64,000 nucleotides of DNA from Ktedonobacteria bacterium brp13 (lineage in GTDB: Bacteria; Chloroflexota; Ktedonobacteria; Ktedonobacterales; Ktedonobacteraceae). The DNA lies in NCBI GenBank assembly GCA_015099395.1, contig AP024096.1, forward strand, positions 4,278,001 to 4,342,000. The letters run 5' to 3'. The position numbers and the translations under genes are program-made. Of this stretch, positions 17,746-25,698 are shown piece by piece (the stretch's first letter is position 1; each line of letters begins with the position of its first letter). The notes beneath the pieces were generated by a model. It did not search any database. It was not told the DNA's origin and was given only the letters and a program-made list of their open reading frames with translations.

Positions 17746-18600
17746 TCACACGGTGCGGGCAAAGGAACCCAGTACTTTGCAGAAGGTCGTGTGCCCGGCA
17801 AGATCAGCCAGCGCGTTGCGGACAGCTGGATCGTCACGATGACCTTCGAAGTCCAGGTAAAAGACGTATTCCCAGGCCTGTTGCCTGGATGGTCGCGATT
17901 CGATCTTTAAGAGATTGATTTTTTGCGCGGCCAGGTATCCAAGGCAGTTGTAGAGCGAGCCCGGCTGGTGTAAGGTCGCCATGACTAACATCGTCTTCGC
18001 ATTCCCTGGACGGCGCGCGATCGGTTCGCGGCTCAGGGCGATGAAGCGTGTAAAATTATCTTTGACGGTCTGAATGCCATGCGCCAGGATATTCAAAGAG
18101 TAGAGCTCGGCGGCCCCAACACCAGCAACGGCTGCCACACCCATCAACTGCTCCTCATGTACAGACTTCGCGCTCCCAGCAGTATCATAGGTCGCGACAG
18201 TCTCGACACTTAAGCCACGCAGATAGGTGTCACATTGCGCCAATGCCTGAGGGTGCGAGATGACACGCTTGATATCACTGATCTCCTGACCAGGCAGAGC
18301 TAGCAAGCAATGATTGACCGGGTGCTCATACTCACCGATCACAAAGAGATCGTGCTGACGTAAGAGATCGTAGGTCTCAGTGATGCTGCCCGCTTGCGAA
18401 TTCTCAACCGGCACCAGGCCATAATTCACCTCACCGGCAGCGACTGCATGGAAGACATCGGCAAAGGAACGATAGGGCACCGGTTCGGCATGCAATCCTT
18501 GCTCTTTCCCAAAGTACGCACGCACAGCCTCATCCCCAAAGGCCCCCAGTTCGCCCTGAAAGGCGACTGTCGTAGCAGGGGTAGCAGCCTGAGTCTCCAT
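17746..18600 (-). CDS. pheA: Prephenate dehydratase
   Basis: A 284-residue monofunctional enzyme that converts prephenate to phenylpyruvate in phenylalanine synthesis. The catalytic domain runs from VAFQGELGAFGDEAVRAYF through GLVPVENSQAGSI to VKDNFTRFIAL (the Thr-Arg-Phe signature). The C-terminal ACT domain has LHQPGSLYNCLGYLAAQ and INLLKIESRPS, the ESRP motif that binds Phe for feedback inhibition. The ATG at 18600 has AGGAGA 8 nt upstream. The frame stays open for 66 more codons, but that part looks non-coding. The convergent Mrp gene has its terminator just outside the stop. Confidence 0.95.
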   Translation of the reverse strand: METQAATPATTVAFQGELGAFGDEAVRAYFGKEQGLHAEPVPYRSFADVFHAVAAGEVNYGLVPVENSQAGSITETYDLLRQHDLFVIGEYEHPVNHCLLALPGQEISDIKRVISHPQALAQCDTYLRGLSVETVATYDTAGSAKSVHEEQLMGVAAVAGVGAAELYSLNILAHGIQTVKDNFTRFIALSREPIARRPGNAKTMLVMATLHQPGSLYNCLGYLAAQKINLLKIESRPSRQQAWEYVFYLDFEGHRDDPAVRNALADLAGHTTFCKVLGSFARTV

Positions 18601-18825
18601 GGAACTGTCTCCTTGTGTTGGAACATCTATATGTATGCCAGTATGGCTGTTCGTATATGCGCTCGTGTCTGTAGTCTCAACGTTGGTTGATTGTACCATA
18701 AAACATATATCTCCAAGGTAGTATGAACAGAGCATTTCACAAGATAATTCATGATCAATGATAGTGCCGATTGTGCCAGCAAACATTCGGATTGTCAAGC
18801 CATCATGGCAAATGAAGGGAGGAGA

Positions 18826-18858
18826 ATGCAGAAAAAATGCAGAAAAAATGCAGAAAAA
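18826..18858. repeat. 11-bp tandem repeat, 3 copies
   Basis: ATGCAGAAAAA is repeated three times in the upstream region of pheA, next to a terminator. It is likely slippage DNA with no known role. Confidence 0.85.
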
Positions 18859-18866
18859 AGGAGAAA

Positions 18867-18902
18867 AAACAGGTCCCTCTCACATTAGATGGGACCTGTT
18901 TT
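18867..18902 (-). terminator. Terminator after the small zinc-binding protein gene
   Basis: AAAACAGGTCCC pairs with GGGACCTGTTTT across a 13-nt loop, with a further A run on the plus-strand left side. The minus strand therefore ends in T, about 70 bp after the 18975-19163 gene. Confidence 0.85.
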
Positions 18903-18974
18903 AAAGACGTCTATGGATAGCCGTCTTTTGCGAATCACTGCAAGGCACGCTTATATGGGTAAGCGTTCGGCACA

Positions 18975-19163
18975 TTACTGTACTTTGTAGTGGTCCTTGT
19001 GATAGAAAGACATGCCTTTACCCATTACTTTAACTGGATAGAGGTCAGCCAACCAGATTGGCTCATTGCAGGATGAGCAGACGTGCTTTGTGATGATGTT
19101 CACCGACTGGCGGTTCGCCAGAGAAGCACGAGCTGTTTTAGAAAGTTCACCTTTCTTTGGCAT
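18975..19163 (-). CDS. Small zinc-ribbon-like protein, function unknown
   Basis: A 62-residue basic protein. CSSCNEPIWLADLYPV supplies a CxxC pair, and FYHKDHYKVQ near the C-terminus supplies His residues that could complete a zinc site. GGAG lies upstream of the ATG at 19163 and a terminator follows, so it is probably a real monocistronic gene. The first 25 residues (MPKKGELSKTARASLANRQS) are basic. It could bind nucleic acid, but this is a guess. I recognise no named family. Confidence 0.7.
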   Translation of the reverse strand: MPKKGELSKTARASLANRQSVNIITKHVCSSCNEPIWLADLYPVKVMGKGMSFYHKDHYKVQ

Positions 19164-19429
19164 GAAGTATACTCCTTTTGGGCCTTAATATATTCTTTGT
19201 GCTAGTGAAAAAAGCAATTGTAAATGCTACTCAATCGCGGCTCGCGAAGCTCGCACGGTTGAAAGGCAGTACCAAGATATATCCATCTTCTATAGATAGA
19301 AACAATCAAGGCCTATGTTTTCTTCCATAGCATGGCGTTGAATAGTATATCATAGCTTGCCGCTTCCCACAATCCTACGACAAATACACTCAACAATGCT
19401 GCACACTAGTTTTTTTGTCTTCGGGTATG

Positions 19430-19633
19430 TTAGCGATTCATCAATTGGTCTGGATCGACATCGAATTGCTGAATTTTCCCTTGTAGATAGGTTTTAATGA
19501 TAACTCTATGTATTTCCTGGCGTACCACTACGGCAGGTAGAGGGATTTGCTTGTTCTCGTTTTGATAATGCCATGTGACCAGTTCATCTTCTGAGAAGAT
19601 GTTCTTTTCATATTCGTTTGGTATCAGCATCAT
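19430..19633 (-). CDS. Small hypothetical protein downstream of the GT4 gene
   Basis: A 67-residue acidic protein (MMLIPNEYEKNIFSEDELVTWHYQNENKQIPL at the N-terminus by composition, ending DPDQLMNR). It starts 13 bp after the glycosyltransferase stop and has GGAG upstream of its ATG, so the two are surely co-transcribed. The sequence looks like a small beta-rich domain (AVVVRQEIHRVIIKTYLQG). It may modulate the enzyme; no family is recognised. The 266 bp between it and the next gene hold nothing clear. Confidence 0.65.
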   Translation of the reverse strand: MMLIPNEYEKNIFSEDELVTWHYQNENKQIPLPAVVVRQEIHRVIIKTYLQGKIQQFDVDPDQLMNR

Positions 19634-19646
19634 TTCTATTATCTCC

Positions 19647-21593
19647 TTATTTCACAGGAGTCACTTCGATTTGCGAAAGGAGGAAGTGGCCCTGGGCAGC
19701 TTGTTGCTGTGTCTGGAACTGCCGTGCTAGCTCTAGTACCCATTGATAGTTTCCATCGATCGTCTCCCCCTTGAGCAGTGTTACTGCAAGGTAGAGCCAG
19801 CTGATGGCGCTGGGAATAGTCAGGTAATCTCTGTTTGCCTGCCGCTCCGCCGCCTCACTCATGGTCTGGTATCTTTGCTGATCGGTGAAGAGATCATAAA
19901 GATGCAGTGCTACCAGTGTCGTATTCCCGACATCCACCAGATGACCTGTGACACCATCCTGAATCTGGAGCGGAATGCCACCTACCCGGTAGGCGATAAC
20001 TGGTTTGCCCTTGAGCAATGCCTCGGTGACTTTAATCTCGAACCCTTCTTTGATAGAGAGCTGTAGGGCGATTGTGCTCTTGCGCAAAAGTGTATTCAAA
20101 ATCTGGTCATAGTGAGGAAGGCGTGCAACCTTAATATCATTTGCAAACTGATTGTAAGGTTCGGTTTGTAGAATTTGCCTGACCAGGTTGCGAATGGGGA
20201 TACCATCTGGATCGTCGACTGAACCGTTCCCTGCGATGACGAGTTGTGGTATAGGCAGCGATTCCTCCTCAAGGCGTTTGCGCAATTGCCGATAAGCATC
20301 CAGGACATCGGGTATACCCTTGGAAGGATCAAAGCGTGCAATCTGTACAATGTAGGGTCGCTCGGTATCAAGCGGCTTTTGCCCCTCTTTAATGAGTATG
20401 GCATTGAACAACTTGAGGTACGTTGTCATCTGCGCTTCGCTCAGTGGCTTATTCAGACCATCTAACTCATCGGTCGTTGCAGGCATATAGAGCACTTTGT
20501 CAGCCGGTACTGTATCTGGTACAAACATCTTCATGGGATGACTGATGAAGTAGTCCGCCTGCTGGATGAATTGCCAGAGGTAGCTCCAGGTCTTGTGCTG
20601 TGGGGTGCCCTCTTTAGCAGCGAGAGATGTGGCGATCTGAATATGTGAGCGATAAAGAATTTTCGCGTCGGGATTGGTTGCTTTGATTAGAGGAATGAGA
20701 CCAGCAGGTTGTGGATCGTCGATTACAACTACATCGGCGGCCTTGAATACCGGGTCCAACACGAGCGCATTTTCTTCTGTCCAGATCTGGTACAACTCTT
20801 TATCTTCCTCTGTCAGCTCGAATGATGGGCTGGCAACGGCCTGTAATATATTATGGAATTTGGATTTTGTAATCTCAAAAATCTCTTTTTTGGGTAGTAG
20901 GACATGCCAGTGCGCATCTACTCCCAGCAGGCGTAAGCCACGAATCAACGCATGACGCATAAGCGCGACTCCACCACCTTGTGATGTTGCATTGATGAAT
21001 ACCAATCGTTTGCCTTCAAATGCCCTGGCGAGCTGTTGTACCAGATGGAAATCCTCTGTCGTTGCCGCCTTACGGTAATCTTCTAACGTCGTGAGCTCTG
21101 AAACCACGACTTCGCGATCAGGTCGGATCCGCACCTTCACCAGATCATTCTCATCAAAGTTAGAGATGACACCTTTGACCTGATCTTCAACCGTTACAGG
21201 GGCACCACTCTCTTCCTGCCCGGCGACGAAAGGGACGATGTCTCGCTCGAGCCAGAGTCGGGCACGAAACTCCGGGGAAAAATCTTGTTCTCGCGTCGAA
21301 GCGGCTATAAATCGCAAATTGTGTTCAGCTTCTGCCGGCTTCAACCAGTGAAGAGCCTCTTCTTCAGCAGGTAATCCTTGCAATGCTTTTTCGCACGTAA
21401 CGAGCGCATTGCGATACATTTCTGCTATTTGTAGATTTTCATCATTGAGCTGTATGCCGGCATACATTGCAGCCGGGATGGCAAGCTTTTCGATTGCGGC
21501 TTGAATGGCCTGTTGCTGTTCCATTGCGGTCTGTGCGTTACTTTCTATTTCTCGTACAGACGTTAGCGCTTTTAGCGTCCCTGTATTAGTCAA
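19647..21593 (-). CDS. GT4 glycosyltransferase, trehalose synthase (TreT) / trehalose phosphorylase-like
   Basis: A 648-residue protein whose N-terminal 190 residues are helical. They are followed by a GT-B fold: FINATSQGGGVALMRHALI, the VVIDDPQPAGLIPLIK segment typical of TreT and fungal trehalose phosphorylase, RSHIQIATSL, IVQIARFDPSKGIPDVL, and the C-terminal donor motif LSIKEGFEIKVTEALLKGKPVIAYRVGGIP (E-x7-E). These enzymes form or phosphorolyse trehalose from glucose plus NDP-glucose or glucose-1-phosphate. The long N-terminus and total length fit the phosphorylase/CCG-9-like branch. The start is TTG at 21593 with a G-rich SD. A role in compatible-solute metabolism is inferred. Confidence 0.85.
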   Translation of the reverse strand: MTNTGTLKALTSVREIESNAQTAMEQQQAIQAAIEKLAIPAAMYAGIQLNDENLQIAEMYRNALVTCEKALQGLPAEEEALHWLKPAEAEHNLRFIAASTREQDFSPEFRARLWLERDIVPFVAGQEESGAPVTVEDQVKGVISNFDENDLVKVRIRPDREVVVSELTTLEDYRKAATTEDFHLVQQLARAFEGKRLVFINATSQGGGVALMRHALIRGLRLLGVDAHWHVLLPKKEIFEITKSKFHNILQAVASPSFELTEEDKELYQIWTEENALVLDPVFKAADVVVIDDPQPAGLIPLIKATNPDAKILYRSHIQIATSLAAKEGTPQHKTWSYLWQFIQQADYFISHPMKMFVPDTVPADKVLYMPATTDELDGLNKPLSEAQMTTYLKLFNAILIKEGQKPLDTERPYIVQIARFDPSKGIPDVLDAYRQLRKRLEEESLPIPQLVIAGNGSVDDPDGIPIRNLVRQILQTEPYNQFANDIKVARLPHYDQILNTLLRKSTIALQLSIKEGFEIKVTEALLKGKPVIAYRVGGIPLQIQDGVTGHLVDVGNTTLVALHLYDLFTDQQRYQTMSEAAERQANRDYLTIPSAISWLYLAVTLLKGETIDGNYQWVLELARQFQTQQQAAQGHFLLSQIEVTPVK

Positions 21594-21720
21594 AATTGGT
21601 CCCCCTCGTCGTTCATGTGTGTGCCCGAACTGATACCTCTATGCTACAGGAGTCTCTATACGAAATACACTATGCTCCATAGTATAGCTACTCGTTCACA
21701 AAGGCACATCGCACGCAGGA

Positions 21721-21776
21721 GTGAATTTCGCTAACCACTTTTGAGTGGTGTCGGCTCTCACACAAAAGGAGTAGAG
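21721..21776 (+). repeat. Upstream copy of the response-regulator leader (duplicate of 21958-22012)
   Basis: GTGAATTTCGC, a small hairpin (CCACT-TTTG-AGTGG), CTCTCAC and AAAAGGAGTAGA recur 237 bp further down, directly before the response-regulator ATG. In this copy the SD-like AAAAGGAG is followed by no start codon or open frame. The 422-bp gap 21594-22015 otherwise holds only a CATGGAC/GTCCATG hairpin near 21822-21844. Confidence 0.8.
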
Positions 21777-21957
21777 TAAGAGTAAGCAAGAGGAGGGGGG
21801 ATCGATTCGTGTTGCGCGTATGACATGGACGTGTGGTGGTCCATGTGTTTGCATTGATGGCTGCCGCGATGCTACAATATTACGCTGAATATATCAACTT
21901 AAGTAACTCTTGATCCTAGTATACCTGCCATCACATGCTTACACATTCCCTTCTAGA

Positions 21958-22012
21958 GTGAATTTCGCCCATCACTTCTGAGGTGAGAGACTCTCACTCA
22001 AAAGGAGTAGAA
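21958..22012 (+). promoter_or_regulatory. Leader of the response-regulator gene with hairpin, palindrome and SD
   Basis: GTGAATTTCGC is followed by TCACTTCTGAGGTGA and the tight palindrome GTGAGAG-A-CTCTCAC (21983-21997), then AAAAGGAG 8 nt before the ATG at 22016. The GTGAGAG palindrome is a plausible dimer-binding operator. The duplicate at 21721 keeps the hairpin with compensating changes. Confidence 0.55.
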
Positions 22013-22015
22013 CAC

Positions 22016-22657
22016 ATGACCGTCCGTATCATGATTGTAGACGACCATGGTATTGTCCGTGAAGGACTGCGCATGTTCCTTGAGCGCGACCCAGAGTTAG
22101 AGATCGTTGGAGAAGCAGAAAATGGAGCAGAGGCGGTAGAACGCGCACAGGAGCTACAGCCCGACGTAGTTTTGATGGATCTACTCATGCCGGTGATGGA
22201 TGGCATTGCTGCCACTTCGATCATCCGTAGCAACTTACCTGAAACAGAAGTCCTGGCCCTGACCAGCGTCCTGGAGAGCGGCTCGGTGATCCAGGCAATT
22301 CGGGCGGGGGCAATTGGCTATCTGCTCAAAGATACCCAGGCGGCTGAACTGCGCAAGGCGATCAAGGCGGCAGCGGCACACCAGGTGCAACTCACTACCC
22401 AGGCAACTCACTACCTCATGCATGAGATACAAGGCTCAGAGTCCACGACACCGCTGACAGAGAGGGAAACGGACGTGCTACGCTTACTTGCTCAAGGTCA
22501 GTCCAATAAAGAGATTGCACGTCACCTGAACCTCGTTGAGGATACGGTCAAGACGCATGTCCGCCATATCCTGTCAAAACTCGGTGTGCAAAGTCGGACG
22601 CAAGCAGCCCTGCATGCGATACGTATCGGACTGCTTCCTGCTATGAAAAACAAATGA
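22016..22657 (+). CDS. NarL/FixJ-family response regulator
   Basis: A 213-residue protein. The receiver domain (1-120) has IVDDHGIVREGLRMFL, phospho-acceptor Asp in DVVLMDLLMPVMDGI, LALTS and the Lys in YLLKDTQ. The LuxR-type HTH (145-205) reads LTERETDVLRLLAQGQSNKEIARHLNLVEDTVKTHV. It pairs with the histidine kinase 123 bp downstream. The ATG at 22016 has AGGAG 8 nt upstream; a TTG/ATG 33 nt earlier would overlap the leader palindrome. It may bind its own leader. The regulon is unknown. Confidence 0.95.
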   Translation: MTVRIMIVDDHGIVREGLRMFLERDPELEIVGEAENGAEAVERAQELQPDVVLMDLLMPVMDGIAATSIIRSNLPETEVLALTSVLESGSVIQAIRAGAIGYLLKDTQAAELRKAIKAAAAHQVQLTTQATHYLMHEIQGSESTTPLTERETDVLRLLAQGQSNKEIARHLNLVEDTVKTHVRHILSKLGVQSRTQAALHAIRIGLLPAMKNK

Positions 22658-22780
22658 ATGAGATGTGGTCTGTGCTATGATAGTCTGTACCATCTTCACA
22701 TGGTAACGCGTGAGCAAGATGCCCGATGAGCACACGAGCGAGCATACGAGCCCAGACCAGATATCGAGAGATGGCTAATA

Positions 22781-23866
22781 ATGAAGCACGTTCAACGCTT
22801 TCTATCGTCAGGAACAAGCGCGAAGCTAGCGTGGAAGCGCTACCTCAGTGATAGCCTGTTGTCCATCGGAGGCGTCGCGCTGATCACCAGTGTGGCACTG
22901 ACCGAGCTCATCGCCCCACAGAGCCCGATCACCTTGTATATCTATCAATATCCCAACAGAACGATCGTGTTTGCCTATTTTGTCATCGTCTTAACATTGG
23001 CCAGCCTTCGTGGGCTCTATGCTGCTCTGCTGGCGTCGTTCCTGGCACTTGTCGCCTATTACTTCTTTTTCATACCACCGCTCTACTCGTTGGACTTCCC
23101 CCCCTCCGATCCAAGCTTTCGACCCCTGTGGGGTATTTTTCTAATGGCGACTTTTATAACGAGCTATTTGACCTCGACGCAGCGGAAGCATGCCGAGCAA
23201 GCAAGAAGTCGAGAGCAGGAACTCCGTGTCCTCTACGGACAGGCACGAGAGCTCGCTACACTCCAGGAGCGGCATCGCATCGCTCGTGAGTTGCATGACT
23301 CCGTCTCTCAGTCCCTCTATGGTATCAGTTTAGGAGCCCATACCGCCCAAGAAGCCCTGGAGAGCGAACCAGAACAGGCTATGGTCTCGATTGAATACGT
23401 GATTGCGCTTGCCGAAGCCGGACTTACCGAGATGCGTGCTCTGATCTTCGAACTCCGCCCCGAGTCATTGGCGACCGAGGGATTAGTTGCGGCGCTTGCC
23501 AAACAAGTAGCGGTCTTGCGTACCCGCTACAAACTGACCGTTGAGACGGAACTGAACGAGGAACCTGAGCTTCCTTTGGAGATGAAAGAAGCCCTCTACC
23601 GCATTGCGTATGAAGCCCTCTACAACGTTGTCAAACACGCTCATGCCAGCATTGTGGTGATACGATTTCGACAGCAGGCAGACGAAATCAGCCTGGAGGT
23701 GCGAGATAACGGAAAAGGCTTTGACCCAGCAGGTTCTTTTCCAGGGCATCTCGGTCTGTCCTCAATGCGAGAACGGGCCACAAAGATTGGAGGAACCTTC
23801 GCTGTCGAGAGCTCACCAGGAGCGGGGACAAGTATATGTGTTCGCATTGCTCAACACAGCCTCTAA
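22781..23866 (+). CDS. Membrane sensor histidine kinase (HisKA_3, NarL-type partner)
   Basis: A 361-residue kinase. Three to four transmembrane helices (about 28-135; LLSIGGVALITSVALTELI, YFVIVLTLASLRGLYAALL, GIFLMATFITSYLT) resemble the KdpD-type DUF4118 anchor, without a large outside sensor. HisKA_3 follows with the phospho-His in RIARELHDSVSQSLYG, then HATPase_c with N box YEALYNVVKHAHA and G boxes VRDNGKGFDP and LGLSSMRERA. It autophosphorylates and passes phosphate to the preceding response regulator. A short HAMP-less coiled linker (QEQELRVLYGQARELATLQER) joins the parts. Repeat copy 2 begins 7 nt after the stop. Confidence 0.93.
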   Translation: MKHVQRFLSSGTSAKLAWKRYLSDSLLSIGGVALITSVALTELIAPQSPITLYIYQYPNRTIVFAYFVIVLTLASLRGLYAALLASFLALVAYYFFFIPPLYSLDFPPSDPSFRPLWGIFLMATFITSYLTSTQRKHAEQARSREQELRVLYGQARELATLQERHRIARELHDSVSQSLYGISLGAHTAQEALESEPEQAMVSIEYVIALAEAGLTEMRALIFELRPESLATEGLVAALAKQVAVLRTRYKLTVETELNEEPELPLEMKEALYRIAYEALYNVVKHAHASIVVIRFRQQADEISLEVRDNGKGFDPAGSFPGHLGLSSMRERATKIGGTFAVESSPGAGTSICVRIAQHSL

Positions 23867-23872
23867 GACCGT

Positions 23873-23949
23873 CTTACTACTTATCCGAAAACCTGCGTGT
23901 GCGAGCACTAGCGACGCCAGTCGCGTTGGGTTTCGGAATAAGATCTTAG
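23873..23949 (-). repeat. Dispersed palindromic repeat, copy 2 (reverse orientation)
   Basis: CTTACTACTTATCCGAAAAC ... GGGTTTCGGAATAAGATCTTAG, inverted relative to copy 1. It separates the histidine-kinase stop from the 3' region of the interrupted tnpB element, whose right end may abut it at about 23950. Confidence 0.9.
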
Positions 23950-24048
23950 GAGGTTGCGTTGCAAGTCCGCACCATCCACTCTCATTGCCTGTATAGTTGC
24001 GAAGACCATAACCAAATATTGCATTTGGCCTGGGAACTCAACATTAAG

Positions 24049-24240
24049 CTACGTCCGTTGAAGTCTCTGGTCATCCCAAAGACGCAACTGGACGGCCGGT
24101 TGAACTATGATCAACCCAAAACGCTGCTTGTACGCTTCATGGCGTCTCAGCAGCAATGCTTTGATCTGACCTGTATTTTGACAGGCGGCCACTTCCTGAT
24201 CTCCCCATCTTGCAGCCAGGTTCAGCGACGCATTGTGATC
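24049..24240 (-). pseudogene. tnpB: 3' fragment of interrupted tnpB
   Basis: Reading from 24240 down to the TAG at 24049-24051 gives DHNASLNLAARWGDQEVAAC and about 43 more residues. DHNAsLNL is the RuvC-III end of TnpB (D-x-N-A-A-x-N-L). It is the missing C-terminus of the tnpB whose 5' part lies at 28057-29307. The codons GAT CAC occur in frame at both edges of the intervening 3816-bp element. A CCAAAT-5 nt-ATTTGG hairpin (24012-24028) just beyond may belong to the IS right end and omega RNA. Confidence 0.88.
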
Positions 24241-24392
24241 ATAGTTACGTGGAATACAGCTCCTCAATAGAGGATACACAAAATGGAAATAGCTGTCTAC
24301 CATATCGGGAAGAGAGTTGGATCGGCAAAAAGGAGCCGGAGGCTCATCAAGCATCTTGGGAGCTTGAGGCTTCATCAGGGGGCTCTCATCGT

Positions 24393-24600
24393 GCTCATGC
24401 AAGCTGGAACGCGGAGCAAGCGACGCCGCCAGGCCCGACCCTTGACGGAGAGGCTAGACTCGCAGAGCGAGAGCGACCGGGAAACAGCTGCGCTCATCAA
24501 TGCATTACTCGGTCGCTCTCGGCGCATAGCGCTCAGCCGATACCGTCAAGGGCGGCGTCGCCCGCGCTCCAGCTTGCTGGTAGTTCTGTTTTGCATGAGC
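24393..24600 (+). other. Long imperfect palindrome, possible structured RNA or recombination site
   Basis: Stems from outside in: GCTCATGC 24393-24400 with 24593-24600; AAGCTGGA 24401-24408 with 24568-24575; CGACGCCGCC 24421-24430 with 24551-24560; CCTTGACGG 24440-24448 with 24543-24551; GAGAGCGACCG 24469-24479 with 24510-24520. The apical loop is 30 nt. It lies between the left end of the transposon and its first gene. An open frame runs through it, but its translation is low-complexity and basic and is probably not coding. Confidence 0.8.
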
Positions 24601-24651
24601 ATGCTATGCTCTCAAACAGAGGATGGTTGTTGCAAGGTAAGAAGGTACCTC

Positions 24652-25698
24652 ATGCGAGAGATATGTTGGGAACGCTATCCTCATGTAGCGCAGTTCCCCA
24701 CGACCAAATCATGGCTCCAGATCCAGGGGAATCTTGGTCTCGCCGCTAACACCATTGAAGCCTACGGACGTGCTCTGGAGGATTATCTGACCTTTTGCTG
24801 TCATCAGCAAATCGAGATAGAAACCGCGACAAAAGATCATCTCTCCCTCTACGTCCATAATCTTGCCTCTCGACCCAATCCTCGTGGAGCCAATATTCGT
24901 GCCCTGGATTCCGGCGTCGGCTTAGCGAATGCCACTCTGCAACAGCGTCTCACGGCTATCAGACTGTTTTACGATTACCTCATGGAAGAGAGTATCCGCT
25001 CAACCAATCCCGTTGGGAGAGGGCGTTACACACCTAGGAAGGGATTTTCAGGCGCACGTGAAAAAGGACTCATTCCACGCTACCGCAAACTCCCCTGGAT
25101 ACCATCAGAGGAGCAGTGGTGTGCAGTCCTTGAGGCGGCCAAAGCAGAACCAATTCGTAACCGTCTCATGCTAGCCTTGGCTTACGATGCAGGACTCAGA
25201 CGAGAAGAACTATGTGCACTTGCGACCAGTGATATTGATCCCGCGCATCGCCTGATTCGCGTGAGAGCAGAAACCACCAAAAATATGATGGAGCGGATGG
25301 TGCCTTACTCTGAGGCAACCAGCGTACTCTACACGACCTACCTTCAAGAGCGCTGCCAACTCAGCCGGGCGCGTGGTCCGCTTTTCCTCTCAGAGTCGGA
25401 TCGGAATTTGGCTTCCCCCATCACTATCTGGACCTGGTCGAAAGTCGTGAAAGGAATTGCAGACCGCGCGAGCGTTCAGCAATTTACGACTCATACCCCT
25501 CGGCATCTGTGCCTCACAGACTTAGCAAGGTGTGGTTGGGACATCTACGAAATTGCCTTGTTTGCTGGTCACAGGAGTATTCAGACATCGCTTTTGTATA
25601 TTCACTTGAGCGGACGAGAACTCAGTGCTAAGATCGAACGAGGCATGGCTTCCATTCATGCATGGCGAGCCACATTGACTGGGGAGGTGCTTTCATGA
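24652..25698 (+). CDS. Tyrosine recombinase, TnpA-like
   Basis: A 348-residue phage-integrase-family protein. The N-terminal SAM-like core-binding domain (about 15-120) has NTIEAYGRALEDYLTFC. The catalytic domain has the first Arg in LALAYDAGLRREELCAL, HTPRHLCLTDLARCG (HxxR), then GHRSIQTSLLYIHLS with the last His and nucleophile Tyr. All key residues are present, so it should be active. The ATG at 24652 has GAAGG 6 nt upstream; the frame stays open another 123 codons upstream through the long palindrome, but that extension looks non-coding. It overlaps the next gene by ATGA, so they are translated together. It presumably recombines the GTGATC-flanked ends. Confidence 0.88.
   Translation: MREICWERYPHVAQFPTTKSWLQIQGNLGLAANTIEAYGRALEDYLTFCCHQQIEIETATKDHLSLYVHNLASRPNPRGANIRALDSGVGLANATLQQRLTAIRLFYDYLMEESIRSTNPVGRGRYTPRKGFSGAREKGLIPRYRKLPWIPSEEQWCAVLEAAKAEPIRNRLMLALAYDAGLRREELCALATSDIDPAHRLIRVRAETTKNMMERMVPYSEATSVLYTTYLQERCQLSRARGPLFLSESDRNLASPITIWTWSKVVKGIADRASVQQFTTHTPRHLCLTDLARCGWDIYEIALFAGHRSIQTSLLYIHLSGRELSAKIERGMASIHAWRATLTGEVLS

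Noticed and set aside
18601..18798. Upstream extension of prephenate dehydratase
   Set aside because: An ATG with AGGAGA at the correct family start exists at 18600, and the extension lacks any conserved feature. A leader peptide rich in Phe codons was looked for and not found.
24283..24651. In-frame N-terminal extension of the first recombinase
   Set aside because: It reads through the long palindrome as Arg/Ser/Leu-rich low-complexity sequence. The start at 24652 has an SD and matches normal recombinase length.
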